Below are positions 26,119 through 34,555 of a stretch of 64,000 nucleotides of DNA, one piece after another. Made by a program: the position numbers and the translations under genes. Source of the stretch: Methylobacter marinus A45 (lineage in GTDB: Bacteria; Pseudomonadota; Gammaproteobacteria; Methylococcales; Methylomonadaceae); contig NZ_KB912877.1 in the NCBI RefSeq assembly GCF_000383855.1, forward strand, positions 2,243,047 to 2,307,046, written 5' to 3'. Under the pieces are notes generated by a model. The model did no database searches, had not been told where the DNA came from, and worked only from the letters and a program-made list of their open reading frames with translations. The first letter of the stretch is position 1, and each line of letters opens with the position of its first letter.

Positions 26119-27210
26119 TTAAGGGGACTCCGGGGCTTCCTGACTCGTGGCGGGGCGTTTATAAATAGCAGTAGGGATGCCGTTGTGCTGTTGCAAGGCC
26201 TTTTTTAATGCCTCGCCATCGATAACCGGCATTTGCTGGCTGTTAGCGCGCTCAATCAATTTTAGCGCCAACTCCAGGCTGGCCATGTATCTTTCCTCGG
26301 TCAGCTCGGGAACGGTTCCGTTTTCGTCTTCGGACTCGGTTTCGGCCAGGGTCGGATGAATTTCGATATACAGCGTGTCTTGATGCCAGCCGACCTTGAT
26401 CGGTTGATTGACGATATAGACGGGCGTGCCTGCTTTTATTTCCGGAAACAGTTTTTCAATGTCTTCCGGATACATGCGAATGCAGCCGTGGCTGACTCTC
26501 ATGCCGACGCCGAAAGGCTTGTTGGTGCTGTGAATCAAATAGCCCGGTGTGCCAAGATACATCGCAAACAGTCCGAGCGGATTGTCAGGCCCCGCCGGCC
26601 AGACAGCCGGCAGAATATCGCCTTTGGCGGCATGTTCCGCCCGGATCGATGCCGGTGGCGTCCAGGTCGGGTTCCTGACTTTACGGATAACTTTGGTTTG
26701 CCCTAGTGGCGTTTGCCAGTCCACGCGGCCAATGCTCATGGGAAAGGTTTTAACGACCGGTTTTTCGCCCGCTTGAGGGGCAGGGAAATAATACATGCGA
26801 TATTCAGGCAGGTTCAGCGTCAGGCCTTGCCTGGGGGTATCGGGCAGCAAGCGCAGATTGGATAATCTGACCCGGGTGCCTTGCCCCGGCAGCCATCTGT
26901 CCACGTCCGGGTTTAGCAGCAGGATTTCGATCTGCCCCATATCGAAATTCCGGGCTATATCGAGCAGCGTGTCCTCATGCTTGGCGGTAGTGTAAAGTTC
27001 ATCGGCCAGCTCGTCGCTGATCAAACTGTCGCCCGGATTGTCGGGCCGGTCATAGGTTGCGGCCGAAACAGGCAGGCCGGGCGCCAGCAGCAATAAAACG
27101 ACCAGTCCGCGGATAAAAATGCCGATCGTTAACTTGTGTCTGGCACAAGGTGCTGCGGCAAAAAATGCCGGAAGGTATTTTCTTAAGGGACTGGTCGTTA
27201 AAAGGGTCAT
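26119..27210 (-). CDS. ErfK/YbiS-type L,D-transpeptidase with LysM
   Basis: A 363-aa periplasmic enzyme of the group that attaches Lpp to peptidoglycan or makes 3-3 crosslinks. The N-terminal hydrophobic segment (about 28-50) is followed by a LysM-like region (EDTLLDIARNFDMGQIEILLLNPDVD-type) and a YkuD domain with the catalytic SHGCIRMYPEDIEKLF. The adjacent gene encodes an Lpp-like lipoprotein ending in Lys. Its start overlaps the rdgC stop by 4 bp, so it is transcribed from rdgC. Confidence 0.92.
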   Translation of the reverse strand: MTLLTTSPLRKYLPAFFAAAPCARHKLTIGIFIRGLVVLLLLAPGLPVSAATYDRPDNPGDSLISDELADELYTTAKHEDTLLDIARNFDMGQIEILLLNPDVDRWLPGQGTRVRLSNLRLLPDTPRQGLTLNLPEYRMYYFPAPQAGEKPVVKTFPMSIGRVDWQTPLGQTKVIRKVRNPTWTPPASIRAEHAAKGDILPAVWPAGPDNPLGLFAMYLGTPGYLIHSTNKPFGVGMRVSHGCIRMYPEDIEKLFPEIKAGTPVYIVNQPIKVGWHQDTLYIEIHPTLAETESEDENGTVPELTEERYMASLELALKLIERANSQQMPVIDGEALKKALQQHNGIPTAIYKRPATSQEAPESP

Positions 27211-28115
27211 GCCTTATTCTCTCCGCCGAATAGTTCCATCAGACGAGGTAAAAAATTGGCCAGTTCCAGCGACATGATCGAAAAATCCACATCGAACTGT
27301 TCGGCCTCATCACTGGCTTCGATATTGGCGGCCTGATCCTGGATCAAGTCAAGAAAGCGCAGGCGTTTGATCGCTAAATGTTCGTCGATAATGAAGGATA
27401 GCCGGTCGTCCCAGCTGATGGCCAGTTTAATCGCTTCCTTGCCGGTGTCGAGATGGTTTTTAATCTCCGGTAGCGCCAGGTCATGTCGCTTGCAGCGAAT
27501 AATGCAGCCTTCCTCTTCGGGGGAGCGCAGTTCGCATTCGTCCTCAATGGTGATGTCGGCCGGTGTCTCATGATGGAGCAGCCAATGGGTCATCGTGGCA
27601 ACCGGTTTTTCCACGGTATTGGGCGGTACGGCCGGCAATGAGCCCAGGCATTTGCGCAGATTGCTGAGCAAATCCTCGGCCTTTTTTGCCGAGGCGGCGT
27701 CAACGACCAGCCAGCCGCCTTTCGGGTCGATATAAGCGTAGGTTTTGCGCGAAAAGCTGAAAGCCTTGGGCAGTAACTCAAAGACCAGCTCATCCTTTAT
27801 GGCAGTACGTTCTTTTTTGGCCAATTTTCGTCCTTGCCGGTCTTCCTCCTCGATAATTTTTTCCAGAAGCATTTCATTGACCACGGCGGCCGGCAACACT
27901 TTTTCTTCTTTTTTTCCGCACAGCATCATAAAACCATTCGTGCTATGCACCAGCTGCTGCGAGGTTTTGCCTAGGGGCGCGGTCCAGCCAAAAGTGGATT
28001 CCTCATGATTGCCGCAGGGTCGGAATGCCATTTGCTCAAGTTTTTGTTCGAGTTCGGCTGGAGATAAAGTGAAGTCCTCGGTAAGGCGGAAAATACTAAG
28101 ATTTTTAAACCACAT
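27207..28115 (-). CDS. rdgC: Recombination-associated protein RdgC
   Basis: Ring-shaped nucleoid-associated DNA-binding protein that limits RecA filament activity. The N-terminus MWFKNLSIFRLTEDF and the FGWTAPLG segment are family signatures, as are the FSRKTYAYIDPKGGWLVVDAAS strands. Length 302 aa equals E. coli RdgC (303). It is divergent from a DNA glycosylase gene and overlaps the downstream L,D-transpeptidase gene by 4 bp, an unusual partner for rdgC. Confidence 0.95.
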   Translation of the reverse strand: MWFKNLSIFRLTEDFTLSPAELEQKLEQMAFRPCGNHEESTFGWTAPLGKTSQQLVHSTNGFMMLCGKKEEKVLPAAVVNEMLLEKIIEEEDRQGRKLAKKERTAIKDELVFELLPKAFSFSRKTYAYIDPKGGWLVVDAASAKKAEDLLSNLRKCLGSLPAVPPNTVEKPVATMTHWLLHHETPADITIEDECELRSPEEEGCIIRCKRHDLALPEIKNHLDTGKEAIKLAISWDDRLSFIIDEHLAIKRLRFLDLIQDQAANIEASDEAEQFDVDFSIMSLELANFLPRLMELFGGENKA

Positions 28116-28199
28116 GACGTAACTGATACTCTATGAAATTAACGAGTGCGTATTATCGCAAAATTGATGGGCTAGAAATTAAATTTTACCTAAGTAAGT

Positions 28200-28715
28200 A
28201 TGGCTGAAATTGAAGGATTTGCTCCGATTGTTTCCAAAAATGCGCAGGTATTGATATTGGGTTCCATGCCCAGCGAGGTTTCCTTGCTTAAGCAACAGTA
28301 CTATGGTCATCCGAGCAATGCATTCTGGCCGATCATGGGCGCGTTATTCGGCGCATTCCCGGAGCTTTGCTATGAACGGCGCAAAACCATTTTGATGGAA
28401 AACGGTATCGCGGTCTGGGATGTGCTGCAAAGTTGCCATCGGCACGGCAGCCTGGACTCGAATATCAAGTTGTCATCGATACGAATCAATGATTTTGCCG
28501 GTTTTCTTGGCGAGTACCGGTTGATCAGGCGTGTGTTCTTTAATGGCGGTATGGCTGAAAAGGTGTATAAAAAACATATTTTGCCGGGCCTGGATCAACG
28601 TTTCGCCTATCTTGCCTATCAGCGTCTGCCGTCAACGAGTCCGGCCCATGCATCGCTGAATTTAGCGCAAAAGATTGAAGCATGGAAAGTCATTAAACAG
28701 CCTGTGGTAAAGTAG
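28200..28715 (+). CDS. DNA-deoxyinosine glycosylase (uracil-DNA glycosylase family 6)
   Basis: Base-excision enzyme of the hypoxanthine-DNA glycosylase group, 171 aa. It starts LILGSMPS, where classical uracil glycosylases have a GxDP-type active loop; YYGHPSNAFWPIMGALFG follows and the C-terminal LPSTSPAHASL loop would enter DNA. It should remove deoxyinosine formed by adenine deamination. It is divergent from rdgC and begins a short run of genes ending with darP. Confidence 0.88.
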   Translation: MAEIEGFAPIVSKNAQVLILGSMPSEVSLLKQQYYGHPSNAFWPIMGALFGAFPELCYERRKTILMENGIAVWDVLQSCHRHGSLDSNIKLSSIRINDFAGFLGEYRLIRRVFFNGGMAEKVYKKHILPGLDQRFAYLAYQRLPSTSPAHASLNLAQKIEAWKVIKQPVVK

Positions 28716-28739
28716 CGTATTTATTATGGCGAGGCAGAG

Positions 28740-28928
28740 ATGGAAGCATTTTCAAGCTGGGAAAGTCTATTGTTAGGTGTCATGGTGCTGCTGATTATTT
28801 TCTGGATGCGGCCCGGTATCAAGGCATCATTCGAGCACAGCCGGAAAGCGCCGGCAGACTGGATGGCGGTGTTGGTGCCTCTGGGTCTGGTCGTGCTGTT
28901 TGTGATTTTTTTAATGGTAGTGGTTTAG
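28740..28928 (+). CDS. Small two-helix membrane protein
   Basis: A 62-aa hypothetical protein I do not recognise. Two membrane helices are visible (about 8-24, LLLGVMVLLIIFWM, and 42-62, VLVPLGLVVLFVIFLMVVV), joined by a basic and polar loop. It ends 5 bp before darP and starts 24 bp after the glycosylase gene, so it is likely co-transcribed with both. Spacing and a purine-rich leader (GAGGCAGAG) support translation. Confidence 0.7.
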   Translation: MEAFSSWESLLLGVMVLLIIFWMRPGIKASFEHSRKAPADWMAVLVPLGLVVLFVIFLMVVV

Positions 28929-28933
28929 ATCAA

Positions 28934-29518
28934 ATGAGCGAAGAAGAATACGAATACGAGTATGAATACGATGACGACGAGGAGGTGGAGTATTATGCGG
29001 TCCGCCCCAACAAGTCACAGCAAAAGCGCGATATGGCGGCGCTTTTTGCCTTGGGCGAAGAATTGTCGGGATTGCCCGAGGCGCAATTGAAAATGCTTGA
29101 ATTGCCTGAAAACCTTTATAAAGCTATCGCTCAGGTCGCCGGCATGCCGCTTAAAGGGGCAAGAAAACGGCAACTGAAATTTATTGCCGGACAATTGCAT
29201 AAAATCGATATAGCGCCCATTCAGGAAAAACTGGCGCGCTTTAAAAGCAAAAGCGCCCATGCCGTCAGGGAGCATCATATCGTCGAGCGCTGGCGGGACA
29301 GGCTGATTGCGGAAGGCGATGAGGCGCTGGCCGAGTTGCTTGATGAACAGCCTCAGGCGGACCGGCAGCAGTTAAGGCAGATGATACGCAATGCCCAGAA
29401 GGAAGCAGCGGCGGCCAAGCCGCCTAAATCCTCGCGCTTGTTATACCGCTATCTGAAAGAAGTCTTCAATTTCGAAGAGGGTGAGCCGGTTGACGATGAG
29501 CCGGAGTCGGATCTGTAG
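28934..29518 (+). CDS. darP: DarP/YjgA family 50S ribosome-associated protein
   Basis: A 194-aa small-GTPase-independent assembly factor of the YjgA family, which binds late 50S subunit intermediates. The core shows KRDMAALFALGEELSGL, PLKGARKRQLKFIAGQL and HIVERWRDRLIAEGD. An acidic N-terminal tail of tandem EYEYEYEY followed by DDDEEVEYY (residues 4-21) is longer than in enteric members. The C-terminus also carries KSSRLLYRYLKEV, typical of the family. It is convergent with dinB, only 4 bp apart. Confidence 0.92.
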   Translation: MSEEEYEYEYEYDDDEEVEYYAVRPNKSQQKRDMAALFALGEELSGLPEAQLKMLELPENLYKAIAQVAGMPLKGARKRQLKFIAGQLHKIDIAPIQEKLARFKSKSAHAVREHHIVERWRDRLIAEGDEALAELLDEQPQADRQQLRQMIRNAQKEAAAAKPPKSSRLLYRYLKEVFNFEEGEPVDDEPESDL

Positions 29519-29522
29519 CGGC

Positions 29523-30602
29523 TCAGTTAAACAAATCCATTTGCTGAAAATGCGTCAGTCTGGATTGGTTTTCCAGCGATGACAGGGTGATTCCGAGCAG
29601 CCGTACTTTACGTGTGCCGATATCGGTATTTCGTAATAAATCTTCCAGGATAGCGAACGTGCCCGTTGTGGCTGTCACGGCATGGGGCAGGGTCCGGCTG
29701 CGCGTGATCTGGACAAAGTCGTGGTATTTTATCTTGACGGTCAAGGTATAGGCGGCCAGCCGTTTCTCGGCGGCTTTTTCCAGGGCTTTTTCCAGCAGGC
29801 TGTGCAGTTGCGCCATCACCTCCGGCCGGGCCTTGATGTCCTGCTGAAACGTCGTTTCCACGCCTACCGACTTGCTGGTTCTCTGGCTGTTGACGGGCCT
29901 GTGGTCAATGCCGCGGCAGATGTTGTAATAATGGTGTCCGGACTTGCCGAAATGCTGCTGCAAGAGCGCCAGCGACAGTTTCCTTAAATCCTTGCCGGTC
30001 TGTATGCCCAATGCCTGCATTTTCCGCGCTGTCGCTCTGCCTATGCCGTGAAATTTATCGATACTGAGTTGTCCGGCAAAACATGCTCCCCGTTCTGGCG
30101 TGATGACATAAAGTCCATCCGGTTTATCCATGTCCGAAGCAATCTTGGCGAGGAATTTGTTGTAAGAGATGCCGGCCGAGGCGACCAGTCCGGTTTCGCG
30201 TTTAATCGTTGCCTTGACGGCTTTGGCAATGAGCGTGGCCGAGCCCTGATGCAATTGGACATCGCTGACATCCAGATATGCTTCATCCAATGACAACGGT
30301 TCGACCCGTTCGGTATAGTCGGTGAAAATTTTTCGAATGGTTTGCGATGCCTGCCGGTAGGCATCAAAGCGGGGCTTGACAAAAATAGCCTGGGGACACA
30401 GGCGGTAAGCCTGCGATGACGGCATTGCCGAATGGATGCCGTATTGCCTGGCCTCGTAGCTGCAGGTGGCGACGACGCCGCGCGAGTCGGGCGCGCCGCC
30501 GACGATCAATGGCTTGTTTCGATATTGGGGGAAATCCCGTTGCTCGATAGCCGCGAAAAAAGCATCCATATCGATATGAATGATTTTGCGGATATCATCC
30601 AT
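29523..30602 (-). CDS. dinB: DNA polymerase IV (Y family)
   Basis: Translesion polymerase, 359 aa. The catalytic carboxylates lie in IHIDMDAFFAAIE and SLDEAYLDVS; the little-finger domain follows about residue 240. The C-terminus MTHFQQMDLFN-like end (HFQQMDLF) fits the clamp-binding peptide QxxLF. It lies 6 bp downstream of a DUF4389 gene, suggesting co-transcription with DUF2333-DUF4389. I did not find a clear LexA box in front of it. Confidence 0.96.
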   Translation of the reverse strand: MDDIRKIIHIDMDAFFAAIEQRDFPQYRNKPLIVGGAPDSRGVVATCSYEARQYGIHSAMPSSQAYRLCPQAIFVKPRFDAYRQASQTIRKIFTDYTERVEPLSLDEAYLDVSDVQLHQGSATLIAKAVKATIKRETGLVASAGISYNKFLAKIASDMDKPDGLYVITPERGACFAGQLSIDKFHGIGRATARKMQALGIQTGKDLRKLSLALLQQHFGKSGHHYYNICRGIDHRPVNSQRTSKSVGVETTFQQDIKARPEVMAQLHSLLEKALEKAAEKRLAAYTLTVKIKYHDFVQITRSRTLPHAVTATTGTFAILEDLLRNTDIGTRKVRLLGITLSSLENQSRLTHFQQMDLFN

Positions 30603-30608
30603 GGCGTA

Positions 30609-30932
30609 CTATTTTTTGGAGTTCCCCGGCTTGGGCAGGTTCAGCTCCTCGGTTATCTGCCAGTCCGAGAACGGGAAAGGCATCGTGTCGGTATTGAAAG
30701 TCAGAAATAGCAGGATATGGTAGGTGTACGCCGAAAGGCTGCGTCCGAAATTGAGAATGTTGCTGTTGGCTTTGCCGGTCAACAACATCGATGCGACTTG
30801 CAGCAGAATAACCGCCCATAACAGCATTCTGACCAGGCTGATGATGGCGGCGAAAATCAGCATAAAGAAAATCCGTTTCCAGGTGCCGAGCTGTTTCAGG
30901 TTTTCATTGATTTGTTCTTGCATGCTTGGCAT
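30609..30932 (-). CDS. DUF4389 membrane protein
   Basis: A 107-aa protein of the DUF4389 type with two membrane helices (about 20-50). The family-like segment AYTYHILLFLTFNTD and the following PFPFSDW are visible. Function unknown; related proteins are thought to be lipase-associated or envelope proteins only by annotation. Its first base overlaps the last base of the DUF2333 gene, so the two are coupled. Confidence 0.82.
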   Translation of the reverse strand: MPSMQEQINENLKQLGTWKRIFFMLIFAAIISLVRMLLWAVILLQVASMLLTGKANSNILNFGRSLSAYTYHILLFLTFNTDTMPFPFSDWQITEELNLPKPGNSKK

Positions 30933-31969
30933 TAGCCTCGGTTCATGATGTCACGCAAATCCAGCGCCGCCGCGTTGCAACGGGCGATATAGGTGGCCAT
31001 GGTCAAGGAATAATTAGCGAACAGGCCGTAGCCGCCGCCATTTAAAACCATCGGGCTCAAGATGGGGGCGAGAGCGTTTTCCAGTGACTTGATCATAATA
31101 TCGACTGTGTTCATGGCGCGTTTATCCAGCAGAATGTCATGGAAATCATGCTTGATGGCCCTGAGGATATGCAATAAGGCCCAGCTGGCGCCACGCGCTT
31201 CATAGAATACGTCGTCGATTTCCAGCCATGGGGTCTGGGCTAGTATCGGTGTGGTTTTGGCTTGGCCGGATTGGAGCGCGGCGCCCGGTTCAATGACGGC
31301 CATGCCGGGCATGAGCTCCGCGCCGGCCGTGCTGGCGCTCAGGCGCGTGGACAAGCCGCCCAGGCGTTTGATCACAATCTCCACGTATTGCCACAGATTG
31401 TCGGCTCTGGAATAAAACTGCGCGTGCTTTACGGGGCCGCCGTATTTGTGTAGGCGCACCATATATTTGTGCAGCGCCTCGATGCCTTTTTCATATTCCG
31501 CTTCCGTTGACGGCAAGGCCCATGAGTTGTGTTCATAGTAGAAATAAGGTTCCGCCACAGCCAGATCCGGATCTTCGGCGGATTGTGACTGGTCCCGGGC
31601 AAAATGGTTTCTTAATGCCGACGCGGCATCGCGCAACATGACCAGTGCGCCAAATTCCCAGCTGGAAATGTTATCCAAAAAAACGCCGGGAGGCGCGACG
31701 TCATTGGTGATGTAGCCGCCGGGCTTGTGCAGCAGGACTTCGGCGATATGGGCCAGCGTGTTGGCGTAGGTATAGCCCACCGGCATTTCAGTGTTGTTGG
31801 TTTCCTTGGCTCTCAGCAGAGCCTCTTCCTGTACATTGAATTGATCCGGTTCACTTCCCCACCAAGCGCCCAGGATGAAAAGCACGACCAGTACAATCAG
31901 GACTAAAACGCCAAAGCCCCAGAGTATTCCTTTAGATTTTATGTCTTGCAATGTATCGCTTGCCGCCAT
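30932..31969 (-). CDS. DUF2333 family membrane-anchored protein
   Basis: A 345-aa protein of unknown function. One N-terminal membrane helix (GFGVLVLIVLVVLFILGAWWG, about 18-38) is followed by a large soluble, mostly helical periplasmic domain with GYTYANTLAHIAEVLLHKPGGYITND and SRADNLWQYVEIVIKRLGGLSTRLS. Found widely in gammaproteobacteria, often next to a DUF4389 gene as here. I know of no assigned role. Confidence 0.85.
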   Translation of the reverse strand: MAASDTLQDIKSKGILWGFGVLVLIVLVVLFILGAWWGSEPDQFNVQEEALLRAKETNNTEMPVGYTYANTLAHIAEVLLHKPGGYITNDVAPPGVFLDNISSWEFGALVMLRDAASALRNHFARDQSQSAEDPDLAVAEPYFYYEHNSWALPSTEAEYEKGIEALHKYMVRLHKYGGPVKHAQFYSRADNLWQYVEIVIKRLGGLSTRLSASTAGAELMPGMAVIEPGAALQSGQAKTTPILAQTPWLEIDDVFYEARGASWALLHILRAIKHDFHDILLDKRAMNTVDIMIKSLENALAPILSPMVLNGGGYGLFANYSLTMATYIARCNAAALDLRDIMNRG

Positions 31970-32082
31970 TTCAGGTGTCCTGTAAAGAAGAATGTCTGCG
32001 TGATAAAACAGATGCTTTGTATACTAAAATTAGTTCACATGGTAGCAGATTTTTTAGATCTTTGCCCGGTCCAAGCGACAGC

Positions 32083-33006
32083 CTAGTCTGATTTTTTTCT
32101 GGCTCTCGGATGGGCTTTATCGTAGATTTCAGACAGATGCTGGAAATCCAGATGAGTATAGATTTGCGTCGTGCTGATATTGCTGTGCCCGAGCAATTCC
32201 TGCACCGCTCTTAAATCCTGGCTGGATTCGAGTAAATGACTGGCGAAGGAATGCCTGAGCATATGCGGATGAAGGTGTTCGGCAATGCCTTTCTTTTTAC
32301 ACCATTGCGCCAGCCGTAACTGGATGCTGCGCTGCCCCAGTCTCGTACCCCGGCTGGAAATAAACAAGGCCGGTTCAGCGGCGATAGCCATTTTTAAACG
32401 CTGAGCCAGCCAGTTCTCCAGGCTGTCGACGGCTTTGCGGCCGATAGGCAATAGCCTTGATTTGCCGCCTTTGCCGGCGCGGACGATCAGCGAGCGGTCG
32501 GGCAAATCAATATCGGTCAGGTTCAGGGCGGCCAGTTCGCTCAGACGCAGTCCGGACGAATAAAATAATTCAAACATGGCCAGATCGCGTATTTCCAGCA
32601 CGGAGTCTGCCCCGGCTTCCAGCAAACCGTTGACTTGATCCACATCCAGCGTTTTAGGCAGCTTTCTGCTTTGTTTGGGGGCTTTGACATATTGGGCCGG
32701 ATTATTGTCGGCCAGACGGTTTTTCAACAGGAAATTGTAAAAGCTGCGAATTGCAGACAGTTCGCGTTGCAGGCTTTTACTGCCGATGCCCTGACGGTGC
32801 CGGCCGGCGATATGGGCCCGGATATCGCTCTGCGTAAGATCAACCCAGCGGTCGATGGCTTTATCCGTGCAATAGCGAGTCAGCTGTCGGATGTCCCGTC
32901 GGTAACTGTTTATCGTGTGTTCGGAAGCGCGCACCTCAACCTGGAGCTGGTCGAAAAAGGCTGTTAACGCATGTTCGGCATCGGTATGCATGGCGTTATG
33001 CGGCAA
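32083..33006 (-). CDS. xerC: Tyrosine recombinase XerC
   Basis: Site-specific recombinase that, with XerD, resolves chromosome dimers at dif. The N-terminal SAM-like DNA-binding domain (to about 115) precedes the catalytic domain with R in SSGLRLSELAAL, K in GKGGKSRLLPIG, HMLRHSFASHLL, and Tyr in STTQIYTHLD. Length 307 aa. It ends the lptM-lysA-dapF-DUF484-xerC operon and overlaps the DUF484 gene by 11 bp, the order known from E. coli and Pseudomonas. Confidence 0.96.
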   Translation of the reverse strand: MPHNAMHTDAEHALTAFFDQLQVEVRASEHTINSYRRDIRQLTRYCTDKAIDRWVDLTQSDIRAHIAGRHRQGIGSKSLQRELSAIRSFYNFLLKNRLADNNPAQYVKAPKQSRKLPKTLDVDQVNGLLEAGADSVLEIRDLAMFELFYSSGLRLSELAALNLTDIDLPDRSLIVRAGKGGKSRLLPIGRKAVDSLENWLAQRLKMAIAAEPALFISSRGTRLGQRSIQLRLAQWCKKKGIAEHLHPHMLRHSFASHLLESSQDLRAVQELLGHSNISTTQIYTHLDFQHLSEIYDKAHPRARKKSD

Positions 33007-33679
33007 GCAATGAAATCAGCCGGGTACCGATGATTTCGCTCATCTGGGTCAGGAACAGATTGCCCATGCTGTAATGAAACCGGCCTTCTTCACGGCTGCC
33101 GATGGCCACGATGCCCTCGAGCTCGGTAAAAATCATGGGAATGATGGCACAGGATTTGACGTCCAGCGCGGCATCACCAAACAGCACTTTGGCCTGGGCC
33201 AGAGTCGGGCGGCCGCATTTTGGCTGATTGGCGACCAGCTCTTTGCTGAAGGGCTCCAGATCTTCGCAGCCCGGCGTGATAAACAGGTTGGCAATCGAGG
33301 CGTCCGGATTGTGCTTGATGATGCGGATCGCGACAAAATCGGTCAGGAAATAGTCGGACAACACCATCTCAAGATTGGCGACAGCTTCTTCCAGCGTGGA
33401 AGCGTCAAGCAGTGCCAGGGTAAGCTTGTGCATGCGGTTGATGGACGTATCGTTGTCCCGGGCTATCTCAATCAGCGCCGTCAGCTGGTTTTCCTGCTCC
33501 TGATGTTTGTTTCTGAAAATTTCCAGCTGTTTTGAAATCAGGGATACGGCGTTGCCGCAAGGGTGCGGGATGCGCATCTTCTCCAGCAGATGCAGGTGGT
33601 CATTGAAGAACTCCGGATGACACAGCAGATACTCTTCAACCTGAGTCGCAGTCAGTTCGGGTGTTCGCCGTGCATTCAT
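32996..33679 (-). CDS. DUF484 family GAF-like protein
   Basis: A 227-aa cytoplasmic protein of the YigA/DUF484 family. The N-terminal helix bundle (VEEYLLCHPEFFNDHLHLLEKM) is followed by a GAF-like domain ending GIVAIGSREEGRFHYSMGNLFLTQM. Its position between dapF and xerC is conserved in gammaproteobacteria, but the function is unknown. It overlaps dapF by 4 bp. Confidence 0.9.
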   Translation of the reverse strand: MNARRTPELTATQVEEYLLCHPEFFNDHLHLLEKMRIPHPCGNAVSLISKQLEIFRNKHQEQENQLTALIEIARDNDTSINRMHKLTLALLDASTLEEAVANLEMVLSDYFLTDFVAIRIIKHNPDASIANLFITPGCEDLEPFSKELVANQPKCGRPTLAQAKVLFGDAALDVKSCAIIPMIFTELEGIVAIGSREEGRFHYSMGNLFLTQMSEIIGTRLISLLAA

Positions 33680-34503
33680 AAATTTAATGTCCCATCGAAA
33701 ACGGAGACCGCAGGTCCCCTCATGAATACCGGTTCGCCGCGGCCGGCCCAGCTTATTTTCAGTTCGCCGCCGGGCAATTCGACGAAAACGTCAGGCTCCA
33801 GCAGATTATGCTCGATACCGATTACCACGGCGGCACAAGCGCCGCTGCCGCAGGCCAGCGTTTCACCGGTGCCGCGCTCGTAAACACGCAGTTTGATTCG
33901 CTGGCGGTCAACCACTTGCATAAAGCCGATATTGGCGCGTTCCGGGAAAACCGGGTGACGTTCCAGTTCTCGGCCCAGTTCGGTCACCGGCGCGGTTTTA
34001 ATATCATTAACCTGCAGCACGGCGTGCGGATTGCCCATTGAAACCGCGCCGAACGCTTTCTCCGTATCGTTTACCGTGACCGTGTAATATTTGGATTCCT
34101 CCTCGGCCAGCATAGGGATTTCGTCAGGCGCATGCCGCGGAACCCCCATATTGACCGTAATCAGGTCATCCTCGTCAAATCGCAGCAGCAGTTGGCCCGA
34201 ATTGGTGTCGACGCGTATTTCGTTCTTGTCGGTCAGCTGTTTATCGCGCACGAAACGGGCGAAGCAGCGCGCGCCATTACCGCATTGGGCGACTTCGCTA
34301 CCGTCGGCGTTAAAAATCCGATATTTGAAGTCGGCATCGTCACTGAGCGGCTTTTCAACCAAAAGCAGCTGGTCGAAACCGATGCCGAAGTGCCGGTCGG
34401 ACAGCTGCCTGATCTGATCGGCGGTTAAGTCGACGTGTTGATTGATGGCGTCAATGACCACAAAGTCATTGCCGAGACCGTGCATTTTAGTGAAGTTGAT
34501 CAT
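33676..34503 (-). CDS. dapF: Diaminopimelate epimerase
   Basis: Converts LL- to meso-diaminopimelate for lysine and peptidoglycan. The two catalytic cysteines lie in VAQCGNGARCFARF and LACGSGACAAVV. The N-terminal FTKMHGLGNDFVVID is diagnostic. Length 275 aa matches the family. It is 52 bp downstream of lysA, the next enzyme in the pathway. Confidence 0.97.
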   Translation of the reverse strand: MINFTKMHGLGNDFVVIDAINQHVDLTADQIRQLSDRHFGIGFDQLLLVEKPLSDDADFKYRIFNADGSEVAQCGNGARCFARFVRDKQLTDKNEIRVDTNSGQLLLRFDEDDLITVNMGVPRHAPDEIPMLAEEESKYYTVTVNDTEKAFGAVSMGNPHAVLQVNDIKTAPVTELGRELERHPVFPERANIGFMQVVDRQRIKLRVYERGTGETLACGSGACAAVVIGIEHNLLEPDVFVELPGGELKISWAGRGEPVFMRGPAVSVFDGTLNL

Positions 34504-34555
34504 TTACGTGGCTTGTTAAGGAATAGAGTGGATAGTTAGGTTCCGGCACCAATGC

